A stretch of DNA of 64,000 bases from Prevotella ihumii (GTDB lineage Bacteria > Bacteroidota > Bacteroidia > Bacteroidales > Bacteroidaceae), in the NCBI RefSeq assembly GCF_900155655.1, contig NZ_LT706987.1:2605107-2669106 (forward strand), in the 5' to 3' direction. The translations under genes were made by a program, and so were the position numbers. Below, piece by piece: positions 52,104-60,156 of this stretch. Numbering within the stretch: position 1 is the stretch's first letter; every line of letters starts with the position of its first letter. The notes beneath the pieces are model-generated. The model searched no databases, was not told the DNA's origin, and saw nothing but the letters and a program-made list of their open reading frames with translations.

Positions 52104-53399
52104 ATGGAACAACTCCTCCATTACGTATGGAAGCACAAGCTATTTCCACTCCAACAGCTCACCACCACCGATGGCAGAGCCGTTGAGGTGATAGATACAG
52201 GCTTGCACAACCGCAATTCTGGTCCCGACTTCTTCAATGCAAAAGTGAAGATAGACGGAACGTTGTGGGTGGGGAATGTGGAGATACATAGCCGAGCGTC
52301 CGACTGGTACCTGCATAAGCACGAAACCGATGCCCACTACGACAACGTTATACTGCACGTAGTGGAAACTTCCGACACAATGGCAACCACCCTTAAAGGC
52401 GAAACCTTGCCTCAAATGGTTCTGCCCGTGCCTGCCTTTGTGCGTGAAAACTACCAACTCTTGCTTTCCACAGCCGATTATCCGCCTTGTTACAAGGTAG
52501 TTCCCACGCTCTCCCGACTGATGATACACTCGTGGATGAGTGCCTTGCAGACCGAACGCTTAGAACAACGCACCCTTAAAATACAAGCTCGTGCAGACCA
52601 AAGCACAGGCAATTGGGAGGCAGCCTACTTTGTTTCTTTAGCACGCAATTATGGTTTTGGTGTCAACGGCGATGCTTTTGAAGAGTGGGCAAACCACATT
52701 CCGCTCACCGCCATAGCCCATCACCGCAACAACCTTTTCCAAATAGAAGCCCTCTTCTTAGGTCAGGCAGGTTTATTATCGGACGATGCCATTCCGCAAC
52801 GCCACCTTGAAGTCGCCAAAGAAGAAGGATATTGGGACAAACTACGACAAGAATACCGCTTCTTAGCCCACAAATTCTCGCTCAAACCTATGGATGCAAA
52901 CCTATGGAAGTTTCTTCGCTTGCGTCCACAGAACTTTCCGCACATACGTATCGCCCAGTTGGCAACGCTCTACTATGAACGTAGGTCAGAGTTGGCTTCA
53001 CTTATCGATTGCACAACCACAGCCCAAGTGGTAGAATTGCTCCAAACGCACGTTACGCCCTATTGGGAAACGCACTACACTTTTGGAGCTCAGAGCAAGC
53101 AAAGCAAGAAGCAACTCTCCACAGCGTCCTTGCAATTGCTTATCATCAATACCGTTGTACCGATGCTTTTTGCCTATGGACGCCACAAAGGTAACGAACA
53201 ATTGATAGACCGAGCCTTCAGTTTCTTAGACCAACTGAAACCCGAAACCAACCACATTGTGCGAATGTGGGAAGCCGTAGGTCTGTCTGTCGACAATGCA
53301 GGCGACTCTCAAGCCCTTATACAATTGAAGAAAGAATACTGCGACCGCAAAGAATGTTTGCGCTGCAGAATAGGATATGAATTTTTAAAACTAAAGTAA
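52104..53399 (+). CDS. DUF2851 family protein
   Basis: 431 aa. Starts MEQLLHYVWKHKLFPLQQLTTTDGRAVEVIDTG with GPDFFNAKVKIDGTLWVGNVEIHSRASDW, the signature of the DUF2851 family. The N-terminal part recalls a restriction-nuclease-like fold (D/ExK-like EIHSRASDW), but no function is established. The C-terminus ends CDRKECLRCRIGYEFLKLK with three cysteines. Members are common in Bacteroidota, often near dprA, as here. It is preceded by a TATATTTG -7 element (52070-52077). Confidence 0.85.
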   Translation: MEQLLHYVWKHKLFPLQQLTTTDGRAVEVIDTGLHNRNSGPDFFNAKVKIDGTLWVGNVEIHSRASDWYLHKHETDAHYDNVILHVVETSDTMATTLKGETLPQMVLPVPAFVRENYQLLLSTADYPPCYKVVPTLSRLMIHSWMSALQTERLEQRTLKIQARADQSTGNWEAAYFVSLARNYGFGVNGDAFEEWANHIPLTAIAHHRNNLFQIEALFLGQAGLLSDDAIPQRHLEVAKEEGYWDKLRQEYRFLAHKFSLKPMDANLWKFLRLRPQNFPHIRIAQLATLYYERRSELASLIDCTTTAQVVELLQTHVTPYWETHYTFGAQSKQSKKQLSTASLQLLIINTVVPMLFAYGRHKGNEQLIDRAFSFLDQLKPETNHIVRMWEAVGLSVDNAGDSQALIQLKKEYCDRKECLRCRIGYEFLKLK

Positions 53400-53425
53400 A
53401 ACCAAAGTAAAACAAAATTAAACAG

Positions 53426-53845
53426 ATGAAAACAAACACGGATTATATTTTTGAAACACGTATGGAGGTACGTGATTATGAATGTGACATTCAGGGTATT
53501 GTGAACAACGCAAACTATTTGCACTATACAGAGCATACTCGACATAGATTTATAAAATGGTTGGGCGTAAGCTTTGCCGAATTGCACGAAAAGGGTATCG
53601 ACCCCGTAGTGGCACGAATGAAGTTGGATTATAAAACTCCACTCCGTTGTGACGATGAGTTTATTTCTCGTCTCAATATGCGCAAGGAAGGTGTACGCTA
53701 TGTTTTTACGCAAGACCTTTATCGTGCTGCCGACGAAAAACTTTGTTTTCACGCTGAAGTAACATTGGTTATTCTTACCAATGGTCGTATAGGTGAGAGC
53801 AAAGAGTATGATGAGGCTTTTGCCAAGGTTATACCTATGCCCTAA
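53426..53845 (+). CDS. Acyl-CoA thioesterase, hotdog fold
   Basis: 139 aa. 4-hydroxybenzoyl-CoA thioesterase-like single hotdog domain: VRDYECDIQGIVNNANYLHYTEHTRHRF (about residues 13-40) with the catalytic Asp19, and the YRADEKLCFHAEVTLV strand. Hydrolyses short or medium acyl-CoA or acyl-ACP; the actual substrate is not clear. It lies 26 bp after DUF2851 and 25 bp before dprA, so all three likely share a transcript. Confidence 0.9.
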   Translation: MKTNTDYIFETRMEVRDYECDIQGIVNNANYLHYTEHTRHRFIKWLGVSFAELHEKGIDPVVARMKLDYKTPLRCDDEFISRLNMRKEGVRYVFTQDLYRAADEKLCFHAEVTLVILTNGRIGESKEYDEAFAKVIPMP

Positions 53846-53870
53846 ATAAAGTAAACCAAACAAGCCTTAT

Positions 53871-54995
53871 ATGAACCAAGAAGCACTCCGCACCATAGCC
53901 CTAACACGGTGTAGCCCCTTCGCTTTGTCAGGTCTGTTACAGCTTTATCAGCGTGCAGGCTCTGCCACAGCGGTGGTAGAAAACTATGCCGACATACGTA
54001 GCATATTGCCCGATGCTTCGCAACACCTCATTGACGGACTGCAAGCGATGCCCTCTGCCTTAGCAAGAGCCGAGGAAGAGGCTGCCTACTGCGAAGAAAA
54101 AGGCATTGAGGTACTCACCTTTAACGCTGACAACTATCCACAACGTATGCGCGAATGTGTGGATGCTCCTTTATTGCTTTACTATAAGGGAACTGCCAAC
54201 CTTAACGCTCGCCGCACTATCAATATCATTGGAACGCGCCATTGCACCACCTACGGCCAAGAACTGATACGTGTTTTCACCCGCGAACTTAAAGCTTTGT
54301 GCCCCGATGTATTGATTTTTAGCGGTTTGGCGTATGGGGTTGACATCTATGCTCATCGTGAAGCATTGACCAACCAATTAGATACCGTAGGCGTATTGGC
54401 ACACGGCTTGGATACGCTTTACCCACGTAGCCATTACGATACAGCACGTCAGATGACCCGCCAAGGCGGATTGCTCACCGAATACACCACACGCACACAG
54501 CCCAAAGCACAAAACTTCGTGCAGCGCAATCGCATTGTGGCAGGCTGTTCTGATGCTACGGTGCTTGTTGAATCGGCTTCTAAGGGCGGAGGACTCATCA
54601 CTTGCAGCATAGCCCGTAGTTATGCACGTGATGTGTTTGCATTCCCTGGAACTATTGGCGCACCTTATAGTGAAGGGTGCAACAATCTTATTCGTGACAA
54701 CAATGCAGGTCTTATAACATCGGCTAACGACTTTGTGAAGGCAATGGGGTGGGACGAGGACGTAAAATTGGCGAAAGCTCAACGGAAAGGTATAGAGCGG
54801 AGTTTGTTCCCCGAACTTTCTGCTGACGAGCAAACCATTGTGGGCGTGCTGAAGCGTAACAACGACTTGCAACTCAATCTACTCTCGGCACAAACAGGCT
54901 TGCCTATTTCGCAGCTCACAGCCCTCCTTTTCGAATTGGAAATGAAGGGTATTGTGCGCACAATGGCAGGGGGAAGCTACCACTTATTAGGATAA
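53871..54995 (+). CDS. dprA: DNA-processing protein DprA
   Basis: 374 aa. Loads RecA on incoming single-stranded DNA during transformation. N-terminal helical SAM-like region, then the Rossmann-like DprA core: IIGTRHCTTYGQELIR (about 119-134), SGLAYGVDIYAHREAL (about 148-163), AHGLDTLYPRSH, QPKAQNFVQRNRIVAGCSDATVLVESASKGGGLIT, and AFPGTIGAPYSEGCNNLI. The C-terminal winged-helix domain follows (about 310-374). Complete and normal length. Confidence 0.95.
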   Translation: MNQEALRTIALTRCSPFALSGLLQLYQRAGSATAVVENYADIRSILPDASQHLIDGLQAMPSALARAEEEAAYCEEKGIEVLTFNADNYPQRMRECVDAPLLLYYKGTANLNARRTINIIGTRHCTTYGQELIRVFTRELKALCPDVLIFSGLAYGVDIYAHREALTNQLDTVGVLAHGLDTLYPRSHYDTARQMTRQGGLLTEYTTRTQPKAQNFVQRNRIVAGCSDATVLVESASKGGGLITCSIARSYARDVFAFPGTIGAPYSEGCNNLIRDNNAGLITSANDFVKAMGWDEDVKLAKAQRKGIERSLFPELSADEQTIVGVLKRNNDLQLNLLSAQTGLPISQLTALLFELEMKGIVRTMAGGSYHLLG

Positions 54996-55090
54996 AGGAA
55001 GAGTTAATATGTGTAAACAATTGTTTAAACATAAATCTCACGAATAATCAACAAAATAGGATTGTGAAACATAAGATAGACCGATAGAAT

Positions 55091-55207
55091 GGGAAAAATG
55101 GAACGAAAAAGTCTCAAAGTTCAACTTTCACAATCCCAAACATATATGTTTTACCCTCCCATAGTTGAACTTTGACCTCCTCAAAGTTCAACTATGGGAG
55201 GGTAAAA
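55091..55207 (+). repeat. Palindrome-array element, rearranged copy 9
   Basis: Starts with a box-like GGGAAAAATGGAACGAA (55091-55107). Units: CAAAGTTCAACTTT (55115-55128), AAACATATATGTTT (55138-55151), then variants within the hairpin 55149-55207. No second box is seen at the expected distance. Confidence 0.75.
55149..55207. repeat. 26-bp perfect hairpin in array copy 9
   Basis: Left arm 55149-55174 (TTTTACCCTCCCATAG, then TTGAACTTTG) and right arm 55182-55207 are perfectly complementary, with a 7-base loop. The arms comprise a spacer plus a CATAGTTGAACTTTG unit, so one half of the array has been copied in inverse order. Confidence 0.9.
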
Positions 55208-55486
55208 CTTACTCTTTGTTTCGGGTTAATTGGTTTGTTTTTCTTGATTTTATCGACTTTCTATTGCACATCTTCTGTATCTTTTATGCAATTATCTGTG
55301 TGTCAATAGCTTACAATTGCACATAAATTAACCCCCGTTTTCTGCATTTCTTTTCCCTTGTTTCAAAAGTGGTTGCTCTCATCGAGTTTCACGTTCAGTA
55401 TTTTAACTTTTACCCGTCGGTTTTAAGAGTTGTTTGCAGTTGATCTTTCCCTCTAATTTACCTACTCTTGATACACAACTCTGTTT

Positions 55487-55564
55487 AACCCAAATCGGTC
55501 GTTAGACCAGTCGGACTTGTCTGACTCGTCCGACTGGTCCGACTGGTCTAACGACCGATTTGGG
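55487..55564. repeat. Family A hairpin, short form
   Basis: Arms 55489-55514 and 55539-55564 (CCCAAATCGGTCGTTAG onward) pair perfectly over 26 bp. The core is built of GTCGGAC/GTCTGAC words as in the hairpin at 20338-20427. It lies between convergent genes and may act as a terminator. Confidence 0.85.
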
Positions 55565-55567
55565 ATT

Positions 55568-55615
55568 TAAAAAAAAAGAGAGCGTATGCAAGCTGTGCTT
55601 AGATATAACGCTCTC
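55568..55615 (-). terminator. Terminator of the DUF4625 gene
   Basis: GAGAGCGT (55578-55585) / ACGCTCTC (55608-55615); minus-strand T run of nine (complement of 55569-55577). Confidence 0.85.
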
Positions 55616-55631
55616 CGTGCATTTTTTCAGG

Positions 55632-56384
55632 TTATTTAATGGTAAATCCGTCAATACCTACCATATTTTCAATGCCTTTAGCGTCTTTTACCTTGAATTG
55701 GAAATGATATTCGCCAGACTTCATATCAGCAGGAATAGTAATTGTTTCAAGGAAATGCCCCTTTGTCTTGCCCTTATACTTTGTCATAACAGCTTTATCG
55801 AGTGCAATTTCTACTTTGCCATTAGTACCTTGGAACTTCATTTCAATTTCGCTAATTTCGTTTACAACTTCGAGCATTGCCGATACAATAACCTTATCTT
55901 TAGGAGCTGCATATTTCAAATCCTTGCCTGTAGAGTCTTTAATGGTGAGCTTTCCAATCTTTGGAGCATCTTTACTAATCTTATAAAGGTTGAGCATCTT
56001 AGCTACTTTCTCGATGTTTCCAGCCTCGTCTATAACGTTGAAAAATACCTTGTATCTACCTTCAGGAATGAATGCAGGAATGTCTATATGTTCGTGGAAA
56101 TCAACGCTTGCTACACCTACATACTTGCCAGAAGTAAAAGGCATACCATAAACTCTATTGCCTTCAATATTGAGAAACTCAATATCAATAGCTTTAATCT
56201 TTGCAGGTGCATCGATGTGACACTCTATGCGGAGGTCTTTACCAAGAATTGCTTGGCCTTCGTGACCAATTTCTAACTTTGTAATGTTGATTGCTTTTGG
56301 TTTTTCATCTTCGTTACAAGATGTGAGCGACAAAGCTAAGACGCTGAAGAGTGCCATTGCACAAACTAAAAATTTATTTTTCAT
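55632..56384 (-). CDS. DUF4625 domain lipoprotein
   Basis: 250 aa. Lipoprotein signal with LTSC lipobox (about Cys23) followed by NEDEKP. Two Ig-like beta domains: IDIEFLNIEGNRVYG ... HEHIDIPAFIPEGRYKVFFNVIDEAGN (about 70-130), and a repeat LTIKDSTGKDLKYAA ... ADMKSGEYHFQFKVKDAKG. This family is often found next to TonB-dependent receptors, and so it is here: a receptor remnant lies just upstream. Function unknown. A strong terminator lies after the stop. Confidence 0.85.
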   Translation of the reverse strand: MKNKFLVCAMALFSVLALSLTSCNEDEKPKAINITKLEIGHEGQAILGKDLRIECHIDAPAKIKAIDIEFLNIEGNRVYGMPFTSGKYVGVASVDFHEHIDIPAFIPEGRYKVFFNVIDEAGNIEKVAKMLNLYKISKDAPKIGKLTIKDSTGKDLKYAAPKDKVIVSAMLEVVNEISEIEMKFQGTNGKVEIALDKAVMTKYKGKTKGHFLETITIPADMKSGEYHFQFKVKDAKGIENMVGIDGFTIK

Positions 56385-56447
56385 TGTTTTAAATGTTATG
56401 AGGCTGTGCCTCGGTTTGATAATTTTGATATTTAACTCGTTGTTGTT

Positions 56448-56946
56448 TTAAAAGTCGAGACCTACCATTAAGGCTATGTTGCGACCAGGTTCGGGCACAT
56501 CTATTAGCCTGTAAAAGCTGGTGTGGCCGTAGTATTTGCGGTTCAAGAGGTTCTCTGCATTGAGACTACTGTCGGTTGGCACTCATTGCCACAGCCATAC
56601 GATTGAAGCCCAAACCACGAATGGCAGGCTTCGACTGACCCGACCCAATGCTCATAGCCTTGACCCCTGGGACGCCTTTGAGCGACTGCATAAGGCTGCC
56701 AGCAAAGTTTGTGCGCAAGAAGTTGCGGTCTATGTTGACGCTATTTACCGATGTACGCATCTGCAAGTCTTGCTTTCTGTTGCCTGTTACTGTGACGTCT
56801 CTCATTACAACAGTAGTATCTTTGGCTTGGCTAATATTCTGTTTATGCGTATTATAGGTGAAAGTTTTCGCTGTAATAAGCGAAGGTTGTATGTACCCAA
56901 TACCCATTGACAAAATAAGAACCTTTGAAGCTTTATTTATTGTCAT
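56448..56946 (-). pseudogene. TonB-dependent receptor, internally deleted and frameshifted
   Basis: The N-terminal 126 codons (start at 56946) give a signal-like start, then DTTVVMRDVTVTGNRKQDLQMRTSVNSVNI and a plug domain ending KPAIRGLGFNRMAVAM before a stop at about 56566. In another frame just below, 56448-56565 encodes ...SLNAENLLNRKYYGHTSFYR...GRNIALMVGLDF-stop, the last strand of a TonB receptor barrel. An intact receptor has several hundred residues between these two pieces; they are missing. The gene is therefore a deletion fossil. Confidence 0.85.
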
Positions 56947-57079
56947 TCTAAAAATCTTTTGTAAGCATCATAGTCATTGCAACGCTCGGATAGAGGGCTT
57001 TCTTGCAATAGATTAGACTAAAAACCTGAAAAGGCTCAACAAAAACCTAAAAAGGTTTAACCTTGATTAGTATTATAGG

Positions 57080-57466
57080 TTAAGCAAGGGCAAATAGGGG
57101 TGGAGCTCGCAAGCTGCGATGATGTATCTCTATGTTAAAAACCGTTATAAATATAAAGGGTAAGGCTATAGCGATGAGGGGTAAAGCTGGCATCTCTACG
57201 TGGAGAATGTTTGCTTTCGAGAATTGTAATAGTGCATAACTACATAGCGCACACGTAGCCGAATGGTGGTCGGAAACAGAATGTTTGCACGATACTCTTA
57301 GACCTTTGTCATAGTGGTGTGCGATGTGAGACTGGCAAACGTGAAGCGTGCGCAAGCCCATAGGTAGTGTGAAAACCACCAAAAGTAGCCAAGCCGCGAA
57401 GGTTCGGTGTGTGCTATTTGCCTTATAACCTCTCATAACTGTTTTTGTTTGCACAGACTTTAACAC
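57080..57466 (-). CDS. Small membrane protein with His/Cys-rich motif, upstream of the receptor remnant
   Basis: 128 aa (an ATG ten codons in is an alternative start). One N-terminal membrane segment (AAWLLLVVFTLPMGL), then a segment rich in histidine and cysteine (HVCQSHIAHHYDKGLRVSCKH, HHSATCALCSY) and a second hydrophobic stretch (LPLIAIALPFIFITVF). The pattern recalls small metal-related membrane proteins that precede TonB receptors in Bacteroidota. Its promoter (57498-57529, minus) is near consensus, so it is probably still expressed. Confidence 0.7.
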   Translation of the reverse strand: MLKSVQTKTVMRGYKANSTHRTFAAWLLLVVFTLPMGLRTLHVCQSHIAHHYDKGLRVSCKHSVSDHHSATCALCSYALLQFSKANILHVEMPALPLIAIALPFIFITVFNIEIHHRSLRAPPLFALA

Positions 57467-57497
57467 CTGAAAAATAGGCGATTGCGACTATTTCTTG

Positions 57498-57529
57498 CAA
57501 ATTTAGAAAGTTTTTCGCAATACAACAAA
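57498..57529 (-). promoter_or_regulatory. Promoter of the His/Cys-rich protein gene
   Basis: Minus-strand TTTG (57526-57529), 20-bp spacer, TAAATTTG (57498-57505). Confidence 0.75.
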
Positions 57530-57637
57530 TAACTTTGAGATTATTACTCACAGATTAACATTAGTTATAAAAGCAAATAAAAGAGTTTTTTTTCGTCCTC
57601 AATTACGACGTTTTTTGCTTTATAGTTCTACAGATTA

Positions 57638-57658
57638 CACACATTAAGGTAATGTGTG
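57638..57658. promoter_or_regulatory. Operator-like inverted repeat
   Basis: CACACATTA-AGG-TAATGTGTG: perfect 9-bp half-sites, about 77-110 bp from either promoter. No T tract follows, so it does not look like a terminator. Confidence 0.45.
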
Positions 57659-57734
57659 CAGAGTGACGAAAGGAAAGAAAAACCCTATTTATTCTATTTT
57701 TTTTATATTATTTGTATAAAAAAGCAACTTTTTT

Positions 57735-57765
57735 TTTGCACAATAAATAGCTTTTTGTATCTTTG
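57735..57765 (+). promoter_or_regulatory. Promoter of ptb-buk
   Basis: TTTG 57735-57738, 19-bp spacer, TATCTTTG 57758-57765. Confidence 0.75.
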
Positions 57766-57826
57766 CTGACAAACAAAACAGAACAAGATAAAAACAAGTA
57801 ATCTATTTTTTAATCTTACACCATCT

Positions 57827-58738
57827 ATGATGCAACCAACAGATACCATAGTAGATTTCCGTCAATTGGTAGACCATTTGGCTGAAACAAAGACTCAAAA
57901 ACAAGTAGCAGTAGCGTGGCCAGAAGACGAACACACACGTGATGCAGTAGAAATGGCGGCTAAAGCAGGCTTTCTTGTTCCAATTCTTGTAGGTTCGGAA
58001 CAAACTAAGGCTAAGTATGAAGGAAAGTTTGAAACCATCGTAGTTGATAGTCCAGAAGCTGCATCTGCAAAAGCGGTTGCGCTTGTACGAGAGGGAAGAG
58101 CGCAAGTATTGATGAAGGGATTTGTGAACACTGATGTATTGCTCCGTGCCGTATTAAACAAAGAGACTGGAATATTACCCAAAGGTAGCGTATTGACCCA
58201 CGTTTCAGCAGCTAAGATACAAGGTTATCCTAAGTTGTTGTTCTTTACCGACCCTGCTGTAATTCCATATCCTACCCAAGAACAGCGCATAGCACAGGTG
58301 CGTTATGTGGCCGATTTCTGCCACGCATTCCACATCGAATGTCCTAAGATTTCGCTCATTCACTGTTCTGAAAAGGTAGACGAACGCCATTTCCCATACA
58401 CCCAAGGCTATCTTGAGCTCAAGAAAATGGCGGAAGAAGGTGCATTGGGTAAGTGTATTGTAGATGGTCCGTTAGACTTAAAGACCTCGTGTTCGGCTGA
58501 AGCATTGGCAACAAAGAAACTCGAGTCTCCTATTGGTGGCGAGGCTGATGCTGTAATTTTTCCTGACATAGAGGCAGGAAACGTGTTCTACAAAACCATT
58601 ACCCTCTTTGCAGGATCCGAAACTGCAGCCGTGCTTCAAGGTACTGACGTGCCCGTAGTGTTGCCAAGTCGTGGCGATACCATCGAATCGAAGTTTTACA
58701 GCTTGGCACTTGCAACGATGATAACCAAATCTAAGTAA
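57827..58738 (+). CDS. ptb: Phosphate butyryltransferase (phosphate acyltransferase family)
   Basis: 303 aa. Converts acyl-CoA plus phosphate to acyl phosphate plus CoA. Family motifs: VAVAWPEDEHTRDAVEMAAKAG at the N-terminus, VLTHVSA (about 123-129), and LDLKTSCSAEALATK and ALATMITKSK at the end. Its 5-bp distance to buk makes the substrate likely butyryl- or branched-chain acyl-CoA, though acetyl-CoA cannot be excluded. A consensus promoter is at 57735-57765. Confidence 0.93.
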   Translation: MMQPTDTIVDFRQLVDHLAETKTQKQVAVAWPEDEHTRDAVEMAAKAGFLVPILVGSEQTKAKYEGKFETIVVDSPEAASAKAVALVREGRAQVLMKGFVNTDVLLRAVLNKETGILPKGSVLTHVSAAKIQGYPKLLFFTDPAVIPYPTQEQRIAQVRYVADFCHAFHIECPKISLIHCSEKVDERHFPYTQGYLELKKMAEEGALGKCIVDGPLDLKTSCSAEALATKKLESPIGGEADAVIFPDIEAGNVFYKTITLFAGSETAAVLQGTDVPVVLPSRGDTIESKFYSLALATMITKSK

Positions 58739-58743
58739 AATAT

Positions 58744-59805
58744 ATGTATAAGATACTTGCAATCAACCCTGGATCTACCTCTACCAAGATTTCGGTGGCT
58801 AACGATACCGAACTTGTATTTGTAGAGGATATAAAGCACAAAAGAGAGGATATACAAAAGTTTGAAACCATCTTCGACCAATACGAATATCGCAAGCAAC
58901 ACATACTTGCTGAACTTGAAAAGCGTGGTATCGCATTAGATTTTGATACGTGTGTGGGACGTGGCGGACTCTATAAAGCCGTACCCAGCGGTGTGTTCCG
59001 TGTTACCCAAGAGATGATAGACGACCAGAAGAAAACCGAGCACCAACACGCTTGCGACCTTGGTTGTATGTTGGCTTACGAGATAGCTAACCTCATTCCA
59101 AACTGTCAGAGCTTCATAGCCGACCCTGGTGTGGTGGACGAAATGGCACCCGAAGCCCACATCTCAGGTCATCCTTCAGCTCCTCGCATCTGCATTTGGC
59201 ACGCACTCAACCAAAAGGCTATTGCTCGCAGATATGCACGCGACATCAACGATAAGTATGAAAACCTCAATCTTATTATTTGCCATTTGGGTGGTGGTAT
59301 CTCTATCGCAGCTCACGAAAAGGGCAGGGCTATTGATGCCAACAACGCATTGAACGGTGAAGGACCTTTCTCACCAGAGCGCACAGGTTCGTTGCCAATG
59401 AACGAAATCATACGCCTTTGCTTCCATAGCGGAAAGACCGAGGAAGAATTGGTGCGTGTGGTAAGTTCGCAAGGAGGTTTGTTGGCACACTTAGGCACAA
59501 ACGATATGCGCGAAATACAGCAACGTATAAAGGACGGCGACAAGCAGGCAGAACTTGTAGTGTTGGCTATGGTATGGAATGTGGCTAAGGCTATTGCTGC
59601 CGAAGGTGCTGTATTGTGTGGTAAAGTAGATGCTGTACTGCTCACAGGTGGATTGGCTTACAGCGAAATGCTTGTAGGTATGTTGAAGAAGCGCATAGAA
59701 TACCTTGCACCAGTGGTGGTTTACCCTGGTCAAGACGAAATGCTTGCCCTTACAGAGAATGCAGTTGCGGCATTGAACGGTGAGCGTGAAATACAAGAAT
59801 ACTAA
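58744..59805 (+). CDS. buk: Butyrate kinase
   Basis: 353 aa. Acyl phosphate plus ADP gives acid plus ATP (ASKHA fold). Motifs: ILAINPGSTSTKISVAND (about 4-21), HASVLGLGA replaced by FIADPGVVDEMAPEAHISGHPSAPR (about 125-145), CHLGGGISIAAHEKGR (about 180-195), and VLLTGGLAYSEM near the C-terminus. It matches butyrate or branched-chain-fatty-acid kinase rather than the 400-aa acetate kinase. Strong terminator at 59835-59874. Confidence 0.94.
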   Translation: MYKILAINPGSTSTKISVANDTELVFVEDIKHKREDIQKFETIFDQYEYRKQHILAELEKRGIALDFDTCVGRGGLYKAVPSGVFRVTQEMIDDQKKTEHQHACDLGCMLAYEIANLIPNCQSFIADPGVVDEMAPEAHISGHPSAPRICIWHALNQKAIARRYARDINDKYENLNLIICHLGGGISIAAHEKGRAIDANNALNGEGPFSPERTGSLPMNEIIRLCFHSGKTEEELVRVVSSQGGLLAHLGTNDMREIQQRIKDGDKQAELVVLAMVWNVAKAIAAEGAVLCGKVDAVLLTGGLAYSEMLVGMLKKRIEYLAPVVVYPGQDEMLALTENAVAALNGEREIQEY

Positions 59806-59834
59806 TCTACTGACGATTAGAAATACTTATACGG

Positions 59835-59884
59835 GCTCACCATTTCAAGTCTTAAACCACTTGAAATGGTGAGCTTTTTTGTTT
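59835..59884 (+). terminator. Terminator of ptb-buk
   Basis: Perfect 16-bp stem GCTCACCATTTCAAGT (59835-59850) / ACTTGAAATGGTGAGC (59859-59874), then TTTTTTGTTTT. Confidence 0.93.
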
Positions 59885-59904
59885 TATAGTTTATGAGGGG
59901 TAAC

Positions 59905-60089
59905 AGAAAAATAGATCAATCAGTTTTGAAATAATAATATAGAAATAGCTTGTCTTAATCTATTGTAAATCAGAGTTTTATAAAAGTAGTTGTCAAAGTT
60001 CAATTTTCACCACCCAAAACGTATATGTTTTGCGTCTTAAAGATTGATGTCTTGTTTTTGAAAGCTGCAGAGAGGAAAAATAGAACATA
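59905..60089 (+). repeat. Palindrome-array element, short copy 10 with two units missing
   Basis: Boxes AGAAAAATAGATCAAT (59905-59920) and GAGGAAAAATAGAACATA (60072-60089), 169 bp apart instead of 214. Only three units: CAAAGTTCAATTTT 59994-60007, AAACGTATATGTTT 60017-60030, AAAGATTGATGTCTT 60039-60053. The deficit of 45 bp equals two units of 22.5 bp. Confidence 0.88.
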
Positions 60090-60090
60090 A

Positions 60091-60122
60091 AAAATGCGCA
60101 ACCCTTATATGAAAGTTACGCA
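60091..60122 (-). terminator. Terminator of the M16 protease gene
   Basis: AATGCGCAAC / GTTACGCATT, the mismatch becoming a G-U pair only on the minus transcript; a T run follows on the minus strand and merges into the array box. Confidence 0.75.
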
Positions 60123-60156
60123 TTCGTGTCATTGTTGTTTTGTTCACACTCGCACC

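Larger units (their letters stand above)
54996..55631. other. Intergenic region, 636 bp
   Basis: Holds a rearranged palindrome-array copy (55091-55207), a family A hairpin (55487-55564) and the DUF4625 terminator (55568-55615). No coding sequence; the long overlapping frame to 56276 is antisense. Confidence 0.7.
57467..57826. other. Divergent intergenic region, 360 bp
   Basis: Contains two promoters (minus 57498-57529, plus 57735-57765) and the inverted repeat at 57638-57658. The remainder is A/T-rich without recognised structure. Confidence 0.65.
59806..60156. other. Intergenic region, 351 bp
   Basis: Between convergent buk and the M16 gene. Contains the buk terminator, array copy 10 (59905-60089) and the M16 terminator (60091-60122). 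No gene. Confidence 0.75.

Noticed and set aside
55560..56276. 238-codon plus-strand frame
   Set aside because: Antisense to the DUF4625 lipoprotein, which has a lipobox and domain support.
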